NCBI RefSeq assembly: GCF_000474275.2 | Contig: NZ_ATAE01000005.1 | Coordinates: forward strand, 241,348-305,347 | Direction of reading: 5' to 3' | DNA from: Alkalihalophilus marmarensis DSM 21297 | Lineage (GTDB): Bacteria > Bacillota > Bacilli > Bacillales > Bacillaceae_D | Length of the DNA: 64,000 bases | In this document: positions 1-8,235 of the stretch, one piece after another | Position numbering within the stretch: position 1 is the stretch's first letter | How the letters are laid out: the number at the start of each line of letters is the position of its first letter | Notes under the pieces: generated by a model | What the model saw: only the letters and a program-made list of their open reading frames with translations | Told to the model about the DNA's origin: nothing | Databases searched by the model: none | Made by a program: the position numbers and the translations under genes

Positions 1-1
1 T

Positions 2-1024
2 CTTGAGAAAGTGCGCTGCGGGGGACAAGCGTCTGGTGCGGCAGCTGGGATGCTTGCTCCTTACTCTGAAATAGGGGAAGACCCTGATGATTTTTTTAGA
101 TTATGTCTTGCTAGTTTAAGAGAATATCCAGTTTGGCAAGAAGAAGTCAAAAATCTCAGCGGACACGATTTTGAATATACAAATAGTGGAAGTCTTCATG
201 CTGTGTACCATGAAGCGGATCTATTAGCACTTAAAACCAGGCAGTCTTGGCAAAGGGAATGGGGAGCAGAGGCGGAGCTTGTTGATGCGACTCGGATAAA
301 GAAGCTTGAACCGCATCTTTCTGACTCTATTATAGGAGCAATGCATTATCCGGAAGAAAGTCATGTTTTTGCCCCGGACTATGTTGGTGCCCTTGAGGAA
401 GCATGCCGGAAAAATGGTGTCACAATCGTTGAGGAACTTGAAGCAGTTGAGATTCACAGCTGGAAGGAAGATATTGATTTAGTATCAAAAAACGGTCAGA
501 GGTTTCAAGCTGAACGACTCGTTATCGCCTCCGGTGCTTGGTCAAAGGAACTCGAAGAAACCTTCTCCTTAAATCTCCCTGTTTATCCTATACGCGGACA
601 AATTTGCGCTTATGAACTAGGAGATAAACAAGTGAATCATATTGTTTATACGAGCCAAGGGTATTTGGTTCCTAAGGCAAATGGGACGCTTGTAAACGGA
701 GCTTCTGAAGATATTGCAGGTTTTAAGACGGATGTTACAGAAAAAGGAATAGCCCGTTTAACGAATTGGAACAATAATATCTTTCCTTTCTTAACAGATC
801 TCAATCCGTTTCATACATGGGCTGGATTAAGACCAGCAACGCAGGATGGCTACCCTTTTATCGGTGAACACCCGAGTGCAAAGCATATTATTTTTGCAAC
901 AGGGCATTATCGTAATGGAATTCTTCTTAGCCCTATTACCGCTAAAATAGTGGCTGCATTGCTTAGCGATGAAAAGACGCCTGTTCCAATCGAAACGTTC
1001 GCACCGAATCGTTTTACATACTAA
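2..1024 (+). CDS. thiO: Glycine oxidase ThiO, 5' end cut by window edge
   Basis: FAD-dependent D-amino-acid-oxidase-fold enzyme that oxidises glycine to the imine used in building the thiazole ring of thiamine; soluble. The frame is open from base 2, so the FAD-binding Rossmann motif and true start lie before the window. Seen: the GGQASGAAAGML segment after the cofactor loop, the mid-protein VIASGAW stretch, and the C-terminal GHYRNGILLSP motif that is typical of ThiO/DAAO enzymes. thiD follows after 59 bases; thiS, thiG and thiF, which lie between these two genes in B. subtilis, are absent here. Family assignment is firm; substrate is inferred from the neighbour. Confidence 0.87.
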   Translation, partial: LEKVRCGGQASGAAAGMLAPYSEIGEDPDDFFRLCLASLREYPVWQEEVKNLSGHDFEYTNSGSLHAVYHEADLLALKTRQSWQREWGAEAELVDATRIKKLEPHLSDSIIGAMHYPEESHVFAPDYVGALEEACRKNGVTIVEELEAVEIHSWKEDIDLVSKNGQRFQAERLVIASGAWSKELEETFSLNLPVYPIRGQICAYELGDKQVNHIVYTSQGYLVPKANGTLVNGASEDIAGFKTDVTEKGIARLTNWNNNIFPFLTDLNPFHTWAGLRPATQDGYPFIGEHPSAKHIIFATGHYRNGILLSPITAKIVAALLSDEKTPVPIETFAPNRFTY

Positions 1025-1083
1025 ATAATGAATGAGACAAATGGAATAACTGAAACTTAAGGTAAGAAAGAAGGAGAATAGAC

Positions 1084-1887
1084 ATGACGATGGCAAAAGT
1101 TTTAACCATAGCAGGCTCAGATTCTGGGGGGGGAGCTGGAATTCAAGCAGACCTAAAAACGTTTCAAGAACTTGATACGTTTGGAATGAGTGCAATCACT
1201 GCCCTGACAGCTCAGAACACTTTAGGTGTGCATGGTGTGTTTCCTCAATCACTTGAAGCAATTGAAGCACAGATTGATGCTGTTCTCTCTGATATCGGAG
1301 TAGACGCTGTTAAAACGGGCATGTTATTTTCTGCAGAAATCATTACGCTTGTTGCAAAAAAATGCAAACAGTATCATGTCCAAAATATTGTCGTCGACCC
1401 GGTTATGGTTGCTAAAGGCGGAGCGGTGCTGCTTCAGGATGCAGCTACTGAAGCATTAATTAAAGAACTGCTGCCGATCGCTGCAGTTATCACACCAAAT
1501 CTTCCGGAAGCGGCTAAGCTTCTTCGTACAAAAGAGATGGAGACACTGGAGGACATGGAGAAGGCAGCAAAAGAATTGCATAAACTTGGACCAAAATATG
1601 TGGTCTTAAAGGGCGGTCACCTAAAAAATGGACCGGCAGTGGACCTTTTATTTGACGGAGAGGAACTTCATTACTTAGAGACAGAGCGGATTGAGACGAA
1701 GCATACTCATGGTACCGGCTGTACGTATGCGGCTGCCATTGCAGCGGAACTGGCGAAAGGTAAATCAATTAAAGATTCAGTTCAAACGGCGAAGCTTTTT
1801 ATTACCGAAGCCATCCGTCATTCTCTTTCAATTGGGGGAGGCATTGGACCAACGAATCATCATGCTTATAAGAATTCTCTATTATGA
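1084..1887 (+). CDS. thiD: Hydroxymethylpyrimidine/phosphomethylpyrimidine kinase ThiD
   Basis: Ribokinase-fold kinase that phosphorylates HMP and HMP-P to HMP-PP for thiamine synthesis; cytosolic. Seen: N-terminal TIAGSDSGGGAGIQAD, central VVDPVMVAKGG, and the C-terminal anion-hole motif THGTGCTYAAAIA with its catalytic Cys. The 267 residues match the family. The start at MTMAKV is supported by AAGGAG seven bases upstream. It sits just after thiO, so the pair forms the tail of a thiamine operon. A pyridoxal kinase role is possible for ThiD paralogues, but the thiO context favours thiamine. Confidence 0.93.
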   Translation: MTMAKVLTIAGSDSGGGAGIQADLKTFQELDTFGMSAITALTAQNTLGVHGVFPQSLEAIEAQIDAVLSDIGVDAVKTGMLFSAEIITLVAKKCKQYHVQNIVVDPVMVAKGGAVLLQDAATEALIKELLPIAAVITPNLPEAAKLLRTKEMETLEDMEKAAKELHKLGPKYVVLKGGHLKNGPAVDLLFDGEELHYLETERIETKHTHGTGCTYAAAIAAELAKGKSIKDSVQTAKLFITEAIRHSLSIGGGIGPTNHHAYKNSLL

Positions 1888-1921
1888 TAGGATATAGTTA
1901 TAGTTAAAGTGAAAACGTGTT

Positions 1922-1966
1922 AAAGTCTATTCATATGATTTAATCATTTGGGTAGACTTTTTGTTT
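1922..1966 (+). terminator. Intrinsic terminator after thiD
   Basis: AAAGTCTA (1922-1929) pairs with TAGACTTT (1953-1960) and is followed by a T-rich tract. It closes the thiO-thiD unit. Confidence 0.7.
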
Positions 1967-2041
1967 TATTTGTCCATCCTGTATAATATATACATTCCAG
2001 TTCGAAATACGATCAAATCGTCGAGGAAACCGAGGTGAGTT

Positions 2042-2752
2042 ATGGAGATTATTAAGTGGAGCAATGTAAGCAGTGAACGGCTCAATAAAATTTCATTTAC
2101 TGTGCTGGAAAATCAAATTGTTACATTAATCGGGCCTTCTGGAGCGGGTAAAAGCAGTCACTTGTATTTGATGAACCGTTTAGATGATAAGAGGTCAGGT
2201 TCAATTACATTTAAAGAAAAAGAGATTGAAAGCTACCCTATTGTTGAGCTAAGGCAACAGATCGGAATGGTGTTTCAATCACCTGCATTATTTGATGGGA
2301 CAGTTTCAGAAAATGTATCTTATGGGCCGAATCTTCATAATAGAGATTGGTCTGATGAAAAAACCATTGAGCTTTTAGAATCCGTTCACCTTTCTCCTGA
2401 ATTCTTACATAAACCTATAGATGAATTATCAGGCGGAGAGCAGCAGCGTGTTGCTTTCCTGAGAACGCTAGCAAACGAGCCAGAGATTCTATTGCTGGAT
2501 GAAGTGACAAGCGCACTCGATTTGCGCAATGTGGAATTAATTGAAGATTTCATCCGGACATTACAGAAGAGAGGCAAGACCATTTTCATGGTGACCCATG
2601 ATGTCGAACAGGCAGAGCGCCTAGGAGATCAAACCTTTTATTTGGAAAAAGGCGAACTGATTGAAACCGGTGAATCTAAGGAGTTTTTTAGGTCTCCACA
2701 AACAGAGCGTGCAAGGCGATTTTTGTATCGTGACGGGGAAGGGGACGAATAA
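2042..2752 (+). CDS. ABC transporter ATPase, FetA/YjkB-like
   Basis: Nucleotide-binding subunit of a two-gene ABC transporter. Seen: Walker A GPSGAGKS (31-38), signature LSGGEQQ (129-135), Walker B ILLLDE (149-154), a switch His in the VTHD segment, and GAGGTGA just before the ATG. The permease gene begins two bases after its stop codon, so the pair is co-translated. The partner is a UPF0014/FetB-type permease; this pair is YjkB-YjkA in B. subtilis and FetA-FetB in E. coli, where it has been linked to iron export. The substrate here is inferred only. The Walker A is followed by SHLYLMNRL, slightly divergent from the usual ST. Confidence 0.85.
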   Translation: MEIIKWSNVSSERLNKISFTVLENQIVTLIGPSGAGKSSHLYLMNRLDDKRSGSITFKEKEIESYPIVELRQQIGMVFQSPALFDGTVSENVSYGPNLHNRDWSDEKTIELLESVHLSPEFLHKPIDELSGGEQQRVAFLRTLANEPEILLLDEVTSALDLRNVELIEDFIRTLQKRGKTIFMVTHDVEQAERLGDQTFYLEKGELIETGESKEFFRSPQTERARRFLYRDGEGDE

Positions 2753-2754
2753 AT

Positions 2755-3534
2755 ATGGCTCCAGAAATTTCAAATGTATCAATGCTATTTCTCATCATTT
2801 TTGTATTAATACCCGTTTCATTATCTTATGTCTATTCGTTGAATTTAGCAGGGAGCATCACTTGGTCCTCATTTAGAGGAGCTGCTCAATTATTCTTAAT
2901 AGGGTATTTATTAACGTTCTTATTCGAGCTGCCGCCCTTAATTGGTATACCGATTATGCTGAGTGTTATGATTACAGTGGCTGGTTTTCATGCGGCTAAG
3001 AAAGGTCGTGGCATTTCTGGAGTACTGCTTTTAATTTTTGGCATTTTAGTGACTGTTGAGCTTACGGTCCTCTCTATGTGGCTTGGATTTGATATGATTG
3101 AGTTTACACCAGAACAAGTTATTCCAATGAGCGGTATGGTGATTGGAAACAGCATGGTAGCCATAGGTCTTGCTTTAGAAAGAATGAAAAGTGAATTTAA
3201 CGAAAATCATAATCGGCTCCTTGCAGCTCTCTCACTCGGTGCTACACCAAAAGAAGCGACACAGCCGATTATCAAGCGGATTGTCCGTGCTGCAATGATT
3301 CCTAATGTAGATGGGTTAAAAACAATTGGACTTGTACAGCTTCCTGGAATGATGACGGGGCTGATACTGGCGGGAGTATCACCTCATATTGCAATTCGTT
3401 ACCAGATAGTCATTTCTTTAAGTATTTTTGTTGCTGTATCAGTTAGTGCCATGCTTGTTACGGTGTTTACGTACAGAAAGTTTTTCAATCAGAACTTACA
3501 ATTAAAACGGGTGAATGACAACGGATCAGTGTAG
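2755..3534 (+). CDS. UPF0014/FetB-like ABC permease
   Basis: Integral membrane partner of the upstream ATPase. About six or seven hydrophobic segments are visible, with the family-typical stretches GMVIGNSMVA near the middle and GLVQLPGMMTGLILAGVSP near residue 200. Its 259 residues fit YjkA/FetB. It starts two bases after the ATPase stop codon. The family is implicated in metal (iron) homeostasis in E. coli; no metal-site evidence is visible here, so the substrate stays open. The next gene, an unknown anchored protein, follows after 45 bases and may be in the same transcript. Confidence 0.87.
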   Translation: MAPEISNVSMLFLIIFVLIPVSLSYVYSLNLAGSITWSSFRGAAQLFLIGYLLTFLFELPPLIGIPIMLSVMITVAGFHAAKKGRGISGVLLLIFGILVTVELTVLSMWLGFDMIEFTPEQVIPMSGMVIGNSMVAIGLALERMKSEFNENHNRLLAALSLGATPKEATQPIIKRIVRAAMIPNVDGLKTIGLVQLPGMMTGLILAGVSPHIAIRYQIVISLSIFVAVSVSAMLVTVFTYRKFFNQNLQLKRVNDNGSV

Positions 3535-3579
3535 GTAAGCAGATATAAAAGAAGTAGATAAAAAGGGGAAACGACCAAC

Positions 3580-4185
3580 ATGTTTAACGGGAATAAACTA
3601 GTGTTAATTTTACCGGCTATTTTGATGGCCATTATGTTCTGGGGAGGCTATCATTTCTTAGGTGAAAATGAAACGCTGACACATGAACAACTTAAAGAGG
3701 AAACGGGTTTAGTTGCTGAGGCAGATGATACTGGTGATGGATGGTTAGTAAACATTAACTGGGAATGGGCTTCTATGCCGGATGGCGGCCTTTATGGTGA
3801 AGATTATGTAAGTGTAGCCGTACTAGATGAGGAAGGGCATGCAAGAGAAGACATTACATTTACAGATATGAAGCTTGAATTAGTTTATGGAGACGAAGTG
3901 ATCTATGAATCCGAAGGCGAAGCCGTCAGTAACGGGGTCATTTTTGCCTACCCTAATGAGGTACGAGAACATCAAAGCCTAGGTAATAAAGGACAGGCTG
4001 TTGTTCGCTTGAACGGTGATGAGATAAATAAAGAGGATATTTCAATCCGTATGCTCCATACATGGGTTAACCATAGTCCTTTAACAAAAGAAGATGCATT
4101 ATTTACAAATCCTGATTTTAGCGGGGCTGCTAATGTTCCGTATTGGATAAAAGAAGAGACACCTGCACAGCAATCTAGCCAATAA
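3580..4185 (+). CDS. Membrane-anchored extracytoplasmic protein of unknown function
   Basis: I do not recognise this 201-residue protein. It has one N-terminal hydrophobic segment (about residues 7-26) without a lipobox, then a soluble, acidic region that is probably outside the membrane. The body contains alternating hydrophobic/charged stretches suggesting beta structure (IYESEGEAVSNGVIFAYP, KGQAVVRLNGDEI), so a small beta-sandwich is a reasonable guess. Start ATG is preceded by AAAGGGGAAA. It lies between the FetAB-like pair and the DUF1385 fusion gene, with 18 bases to the latter, so all four may be one operon. Confidence 0.7.
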   Translation: MFNGNKLVLILPAILMAIMFWGGYHFLGENETLTHEQLKEETGLVAEADDTGDGWLVNINWEWASMPDGGLYGEDYVSVAVLDEEGHAREDITFTDMKLELVYGDEVIYESEGEAVSNGVIFAYPNEVREHQSLGNKGQAVVRLNGDEINKEDISIRMLHTWVNHSPLTKEDALFTNPDFSGAANVPYWIKEETPAQQSSQ

Positions 4186-4203
4186 AGAGAGGGGATAAGC
4201 TAG

Positions 4204-5289
4204 ATGATGATTCGTGGATTGTCTTATCAGCGAGGAATTTTCTTTATGGGTAAGACACATATAGCCTGTTCCTATCACGATAAAGGCCGGCTAGTGACAT
4301 GGATTAAGCCTTATGAGACAAAAACAGTCCTTATAATGGCAAAGCAGATCATTTTATCAATGCCCTTATGGTTCAAGGCTGTTGTACTAGCATGGATAGC
4401 TCTAGTATTTGTCCCTAAACTGCCATTGGCAATAGAGTGGAATGGACTGCCGTTTTACACGCTCTTCTATTTAATGTTTGGGACGCATTTCATGTTCCCT
4501 AACAGTTTAAGAAAATACCATGGTGCGGAGCATAAGGTGTTTAGTGATCGGGGAGTTAAGCGCCGGGGGAGATTATACCGAATAAAAAAAGCAGCAATAA
4601 CGAATCGCTTTTGTTCAACAAATATTGTAGTGATCTACTTTTTAAGTGTGATAAGTTTATGTATCATTTTCCTGGCAGCTGGATTACAGGTAACTGAAGC
4701 ACTTATGTATAGCTCCTATGCAGCGCTTCTTTTCATTCCGCTTCTTCAGTTCGTGATGAGAGGAAAGATAGCAGGGTTTAAATGGCTTCAACAATTCATT
4801 TTAACCATCTCTTATTGGCTGCAAGAGAAAATTACAACAGCAGAACCAGAACATAAGCATTTAATATGTGCGATACAGTCTTACAGGACGCTCGCTAAAG
4901 AAGAGTTTCCAGAACATCTAGCAACGCGGAAAGTGATGAAAAAGAAGGAGGAGAAACATATGGCAATTGTTGATGTTACAGTTATACCAATTGGAACGGA
5001 GACACCAAGTGTGAGTCAATATGTAGCTGAAATTCAGAATGTGTTATCATCATACGAAGATAAAATCACCTATGAATTAACACCAATGAGTACATTGATT
5101 GAAGGAGAGCTGCCAATCTTATTTGAAGTTATCCAAGCTATTCATGAGGTGCCGTTTAAGCATGGATTAAAGCGTGTGGCAACGAATATTCGTATTGATG
5201 ACCGCAGGGATAAAGAGTCAACGATGCAAAGTAAACGTGCATCAGTAGAAGCTCGCATGAAACAGCAACCGAATGATTCAATCGAATGA
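4204..5289 (+). CDS. DUF1385 membrane protein fused in frame to MTH1187/YqgV thiamine-binding domain
   Basis: One 361-residue frame contains two recognisable proteins. Residues 1 to ~250 are a divergent DUF1385 (YqhQ-type) membrane protein with the YHGAEHK motif and several hydrophobic segments. Residues 253 to ~345 match the MTH1187/YqgV family (MAIVDVTVIPIG, then ELTPMSTLIEGEL), small proteins that bind thiamine. The second part has its own start signal: AAGGAGG at 4945-4951, eight bases before ATG 4960 (Met253). No stop codon separates them. It may therefore yield a fusion, a free MTH1187 protein, or both. A sequencing error that removes the first gene's stop cannot be excluded. The 3' end lies in a 13-bp tandem repeat. 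Confidence 0.75.
   Translation: MMIRGLSYQRGIFFMGKTHIACSYHDKGRLVTWIKPYETKTVLIMAKQIILSMPLWFKAVVLAWIALVFVPKLPLAIEWNGLPFYTLFYLMFGTHFMFPNSLRKYHGAEHKVFSDRGVKRRGRLYRIKKAAITNRFCSTNIVVIYFLSVISLCIIFLAAGLQVTEALMYSSYAALLFIPLLQFVMRGKIAGFKWLQQFILTISYWLQEKITTAEPEHKHLICAIQSYRTLAKEEFPEHLATRKVMKKKEEKHMAIVDVTVIPIGTETPSVSQYVAEIQNVLSSYEDKITYELTPMSTLIEGELPILFEVIQAIHEVPFKHGLKRVATNIRIDDRRDKESTMQSKRASVEARMKQQPNDSIE
4960..5289 (+). CDS. Probable internal start: free MTH1187/YqgV-type protein
   Basis: Alternative product of the same frame: 109 residues starting at the ATG with a textbook ribosome site (AAGGAGG, 8-base spacing). MTH1187-family proteins are about 100 residues and end soon after the RVATNIRIDDRRD stretch, which is seen here. 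Members bind thiamine or related pyrimidines; a link with the thiO-thiD genes 3 kb upstream is speculative. Confidence 0.6.
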   Translation: MAIVDVTVIPIGTETPSVSQYVAEIQNVLSSYEDKITYELTPMSTLIEGELPILFEVIQAIHEVPFKHGLKRVATNIRIDDRRDKESTMQSKRASVEARMKQQPNDSIE

Positions 5290-5322
5290 TTCAATCGAAT
5301 AACTAAGTCGAATAATTCAAAC
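5271..5322 (+). repeat. 13-bp tandem repeat across the stop codon
   Basis: Two perfect copies of GAATGATTCAATC (5271-5283, 5284-5296) are followed by two degenerate ones (from 5297 and 5310). The gene's TGA stop (5287-5289) lies in copy 2. Because 13 is not a multiple of three, each copy is read in a different frame. Confidence 0.85.
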
Positions 5323-5344
5323 AAAAATAGAATAGGCAATAAAC

Positions 5345-5382
5345 ACACAAAAAAACGAACCAATCGGTTCGTTTTTTTGTGT
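5345..5382. terminator. Bidirectional terminator between convergent genes
   Basis: Perfect 17-bp stem (5345-5361 with 5366-5382), four-base loop, with A-run on the left and T-run on the right. It serves the DUF1385 gene (+) and yjcF (-). Confidence 0.92.
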
Positions 5383-5388
5383 AAGAAG

Positions 5389-5856
5389 TTATAATGTTTT
5401 CACCATTGACACATGAGGGATGCCCGCATCAAGAAATTCATCCGAAGTGATTTCATAACCTAACTTCGAGTAAAAGGGTTGTGCGTGTGTTTGAGCATTA
5501 AGCTTTACCTTTGAAACACCAAGATTCAGCGCCTCTTTTTCCATTTCATTCATTAAAAAACGTCCTGCACCAGTGCCGCGTGCATCTTTTGCCACACATA
5601 TACGTTCAGCTTTAGCGTACCCATCAACCAAGCGTAAGCGTCCTGCACCAATTGCTTTTGAACCAATATCTTCTGAACCAATATCTTCTGAACCAATTAT
5701 ACGGTCGTTTTCATACATGACAAAGTGAATGCTTTGATCTTCTAAATCTTCTACTTCTTCCTCTTTAGGTACGTTTTGTTCTTCTACAAATACCTTCGTT
5801 CGAATGGAATAAGCATCTTTTAACTGTTGATCATTCATAACTTTAACTACATTCAT
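5389..5856 (-). CDS. yjcF: GNAT family acetyltransferase, YjcF type
   Basis: Probable N-acetyltransferase of unknown substrate. Seen: RTKVFVEEQNVP near the N-terminus, the acetyl-CoA pyrophosphate loop in KDARGTGAGRFLM, and the C-terminal LNAQTHAQPFYSKLGYE, FLDAGIPH and HVSMVK segments, all as in B. subtilis YjcF. Unusual: residues ~55-72 hold a five-residue repeat (IGSED, IGSED, IGSKA, then IGAGR) encoded by a 15-bp tandem repeat; typical relatives go straight to the single GAGR. It is the last gene of yjcH-yjcG-yjcF, starting 7 bases after yjcG ends. Confidence 0.88.
   Translation of the reverse strand: MNVVKVMNDQQLKDAYSIRTKVFVEEQNVPKEEEVEDLEDQSIHFVMYENDRIIGSEDIGSEDIGSKAIGAGRLRLVDGYAKAERICVAKDARGTGAGRFLMNEMEKEALNLGVSKVKLNAQTHAQPFYSKLGYEITSDEFLDAGIPHVSMVKTL
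5648..5692 (-). repeat. 15-bp in-frame tandem repeat inside yjcF
   Basis: Three 15-bp units (5648-5662 diverged; 5663-5677 and 5678-5692 identical, CCAATATCTTCTGAA on the + strand) encode the IGSED-type pentapeptide repeat. It probably lies in the surface loop before beta-strand 4 of the GNAT fold. Confidence 0.85.
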
Positions 5857-5863
5857 CTGTTTG

Positions 5864-6373
5864 TTATTCTCCTAAGCGATAGGTTTCATAAACGGTCCAA
5901 GAACCATTTTCTAATTGATACAGCAGCTGCATGCGATCAATCACTTCATGGTGCTCAATTTTTTTCATTCTTAAACGTCCTACAACATCTGCCACTTCAT
6001 CATTTGATAGGTCTTGACCAATCGTCACATGAGGAATGAACTTATATTTTGTGTTTTCTTCAAAAGGCTCTTGATGAAGCTTAGCATATAATTCAGAAAG
6101 CGTTTCGTGCTCTTTAATTTTAAAGAAAATCGTATTTGATTGTGGAGAAAAAGTATCTACTTTATACACATTAATTTCTACAGGTGATGAGCTTTTAGCA
6201 ATGTCCCTTAATTTAGATGTAATGTAGGGAAGACTATCATCGCTGATTTCAAATGGCTCTTTAACTGTAATATGCGGTGGAATTAAAGCATAATGGGAAT
6301 CATAGCGCATACGGAATGAATTCGCTAAATCTTGCAATTTCTTGGTTGGAAATAATGCAATACCATATTTCAT
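5864..6373 (-). CDS. yjcG: 2H phosphoesterase / 2'-5' RNA ligase-like protein YjcG
   Basis: Soluble two-histidine phosphoesterase-fold protein. Both HxT motifs are visible: HITV in the PPHITVKEPF segment and HVTI in FIPHVTIGQ. Family members act on 2'-5' or cyclic phosphodiester bonds; the substrate of YjcG is not known. I place the start at MKYGIALFP (6373), because GAGGAGG lies nine bases upstream; an in-frame upstream ATG at 6391 overlaps this ribosome site. Middle gene of the yjcH-yjcG-yjcF operon. About 170 residues, usual for YjcG. Confidence 0.9.
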   Translation of the reverse strand: MKYGIALFPTKKLQDLANSFRMRYDSHYALIPPHITVKEPFEISDDSLPYITSKLRDIAKSSSPVEINVYKVDTFSPQSNTIFFKIKEHETLSELYAKLHQEPFEENTKYKFIPHVTIGQDLSNDEVADVVGRLRMKKIEHHEVIDRMQLLYQLENGSWTVYETYRLGE

Positions 6374-6478
6374 TGACCTCATCCTCCTCAATCTCGTTTT
6401 TATTTATCATACAGATACTTACTAAAAATGTCTATTGGCTCTTAGTCCTTTTTGTAAAAAAGAGCAGTCACATCAGTT

Positions 6479-6512
6479 CAATCAACCCTATTGCAATCAA
6501 TCCTATTGCAAT
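6479..6512. repeat. 15-bp tandem repeat at the end of yjcH
   Basis: CAATCAACCCTATTG (6479-6493) and CAATCAATCCTATTG (6494-6508), then a partial third copy that runs into the yjcH stop codon (6512-6514). It lies in the 138-base yjcH-yjcG gap. Confidence 0.8.
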
Positions 6513-7246
6513 CAATCATACGGAAGGAGAGTAGTTAGGGCGCGTGGTAAATCTTTTTGCCAGTATGTCCACGTGTGATCTCCTTCAAATTCAAAGTAAG
6601 TGTACGGAAAATTCTTCTCTGTCAATAATTCATTTAATTCACGATTAGGGGAGAGGAAATCTAGCACCTTTCCATCGGTGGTTTTGACTTCCGTTTCTTT
6701 TGTACCAATGACATGATAGATCGCAATTGATTCAGGTTTAATACAATTTGAAACGGCATCAAGCACCGTCTTATTAACGTAAGGAGAATGCATCATTACT
6801 TGTCCAAACAGGCTCGGATATTCGATTGCTGCCATTAACGAGATCGTAGCTGCAAGAGAATCACCAGCTAATGTTCTGCTTGCTGCAAGTTGATGTGTTG
6901 GGAATTTATCATCGAGATAAGGGACTAACTCATGTGCCAAAAATCGGATATACGCTTCGGCTTTTTCACCATCTGGGTGATAGCGCTTTCTTCTTTCGTC
7001 AACGCTTGGATAAGGTACCCCGACAATAATGACATCGCGAAGTTCCGCCTCTTCAACTAATTCCTCAACCTGTCTTGGGATACGTCCTAATTGAAAATAA
7101 TCATTTCCATCTTGACAGATTAACATATCATACGATTTTAATGGAGTGAAATTTGGTGGAGTATAGTAAAGTAATTTCTGCTCCGTTTGTAGATACTCAC
7201 TGTTAAATGTTTCTTCAGAAAGAGTACCTTTATAAGGTCTTGCCAT
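6512..7246 (-). CDS. yjcH: Alpha/beta hydrolase, esterase-like YjcH
   Basis: Putative serine esterase of the enterochelin-esterase/esterase-D-like fold. Seen: a nucleophile elbow GDSLA (a departure from GxSxG at the second Gly), the preceding VIIVGVPYPSVDERR segment, and a C-terminal GDHTW supplying the likely catalytic His. The start is put at ATG 7246 (MARPYKG), nine bases after AAAGGA; an in-frame TTG at 7255 is too close to it. First gene of yjcH-yjcG-yjcF, transcribed away from yutG. Substrate unknown. Confidence 0.85.
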   Translation of the reverse strand: MARPYKGTLSEETFNSEYLQTEQKLLYYTPPNFTPLKSYDMLICQDGNDYFQLGRIPRQVEELVEEAELRDVIIVGVPYPSVDERRKRYHPDGEKAEAYIRFLAHELVPYLDDKFPTHQLAASRTLAGDSLAATISLMAAIEYPSLFGQVMMHSPYVNKTVLDAVSNCIKPESIAIYHVIGTKETEVKTTDGKVLDFLSPNRELNELLTEKNFPYTYFEFEGDHTWTYWQKDLPRALTTLLPYD

Positions 7247-7451
7247 CTGTGCCAATCCTTTCTTATTACTAAATTTAATGAAGTGTTTTTATTTACCGGA
7301 TATCAGGGTACATATTCATTACGTAATGGTTTTATTTTAACATAATTCATGTCTAAAAGCCTTTTTTGAATGCTGCATCAAAGGAATGATGCACGAGGAA
7401 TGACTATTCTGTAAATTATGATAAAATAGAGAAAAAAGAGGGGGATGTATC

Positions 7452-8003
7452 ATGAAGACACCTGTACATTGTGAAGTAGTAGAACAAGCAGCTAGAGAAA
7501 AATTAAAAAATAGAGGCGTATCAATAGATGATATTGCATCCATTGTCTACGATCTGCAACGTCCTTATAATGCGCATGTAACGCATGAACAATGCTACGA
7601 GAGTGTAGATGCAGTATTATGTAAGCGGGAAATTCAGCACGCTATTTTAGTTGGGATTGAGCTAGATGAACTAGCTGAAAACAAGCAGCTGTCAGAACCG
7701 CTGCAGTCTTTAATTGATACAGATGAAGGGTTATTTGGTGTAGATGAAACGATTGCACTAGGCTCTGTTTTTGGGTTTGGAAGTATAGCTGTAACGTCAT
7801 TTGGCTATCTTGATAAACAAAAAGTCGGGATTATTAATGAGCTGGACAAACGTAAAACAGAAGTACATACTTTCCTAGATGATCTTGTAGCTAGTATCGC
7901 AGCAAGTGCAGCAGCAAGACTCGCACATAGGCTGCGTGACATCGAAGAAAACCGCCGCCTTGAAGATATTAAAAAGCGAGAAGATGAAGAGTTGATCGGT
8001 TAA
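7452..8003 (+). CDS. yutG: Phosphatidylglycerophosphatase A-like protein YutG
   Basis: PgpA-fold protein related to B. subtilis YutG. The family dephosphorylates phosphatidylglycerophosphate or is a soluble relative. Seen: VVEQAAREKLKNRGVSIDDIA at the start, the acidic DEGLFGVDETIALGS stretch (putative metal/phosphate site), GYLDKQKVGII, and the HTFLDDLVASIAASAAARLAHR helix near the C-terminus. No membrane segments, as in YutG and unlike some PgpA. The start is supported by GAGGGGG-like purines upstream. It is monocistronic and followed by the repeat region. The exact substrate is inferred from the family. Confidence 0.83.
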   Translation: MKTPVHCEVVEQAAREKLKNRGVSIDDIASIVYDLQRPYNAHVTHEQCYESVDAVLCKREIQHAILVGIELDELAENKQLSEPLQSLIDTDEGLFGVDETIALGSVFGFGSIAVTSFGYLDKQKVGIINELDKRKTEVHTFLDDLVASIAASAAARLAHRLRDIEENRRLEDIKKREDEELIG

Positions 8004-8011
8004 ACAAGGCT

Positions 8012-8088
8012 TCCGCTGTATGTACTCGCTTTCCACAGAGTGTCCCGAAGCCTCCCTATCGTTCCGCTCTTGTGAGATACCTATCAGT
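8012..8088 (+). repeat. Intergenic palindromic repeat, copy A (degenerate)
   Basis: Aligns without gaps to copy B: both begin TCCGCTG, then CGCTTTCC, GCCTCC/GCTTCC, CGTTCCGCTC/GCTACGCTCC and GAGAT. More diverged than B. Confidence 0.7.
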
Positions 8089-8109
8089 AAAAGTCGCCCT
8101 ACCATAGTT

Positions 8110-8235
8110 GTTGATTTCCGCTGCAGGCACACGCTTTCCGCGGGCGGCCCGGGAGCTTCCTCGTCGCTACGCTCCTGCGAGATCTCCCTGGTCACGCGCA
8201 TCCCGCTGGAGTCGGTGCCTTCCGCTACAATCAAC
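8110..8235 (+). repeat. Intergenic palindromic repeat, copy B
   Basis: GC-rich (CGCGGGCGGCCCGGGAG) against an AT-rich background, with inverted ends: GTTGATT (8110-8116) with AATCAAC (8229-8235) and GGCAC with GTGCC inside. No protein is supported in any frame. Similar elements recur between genes in Bacillaceae. Confidence 0.8.
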
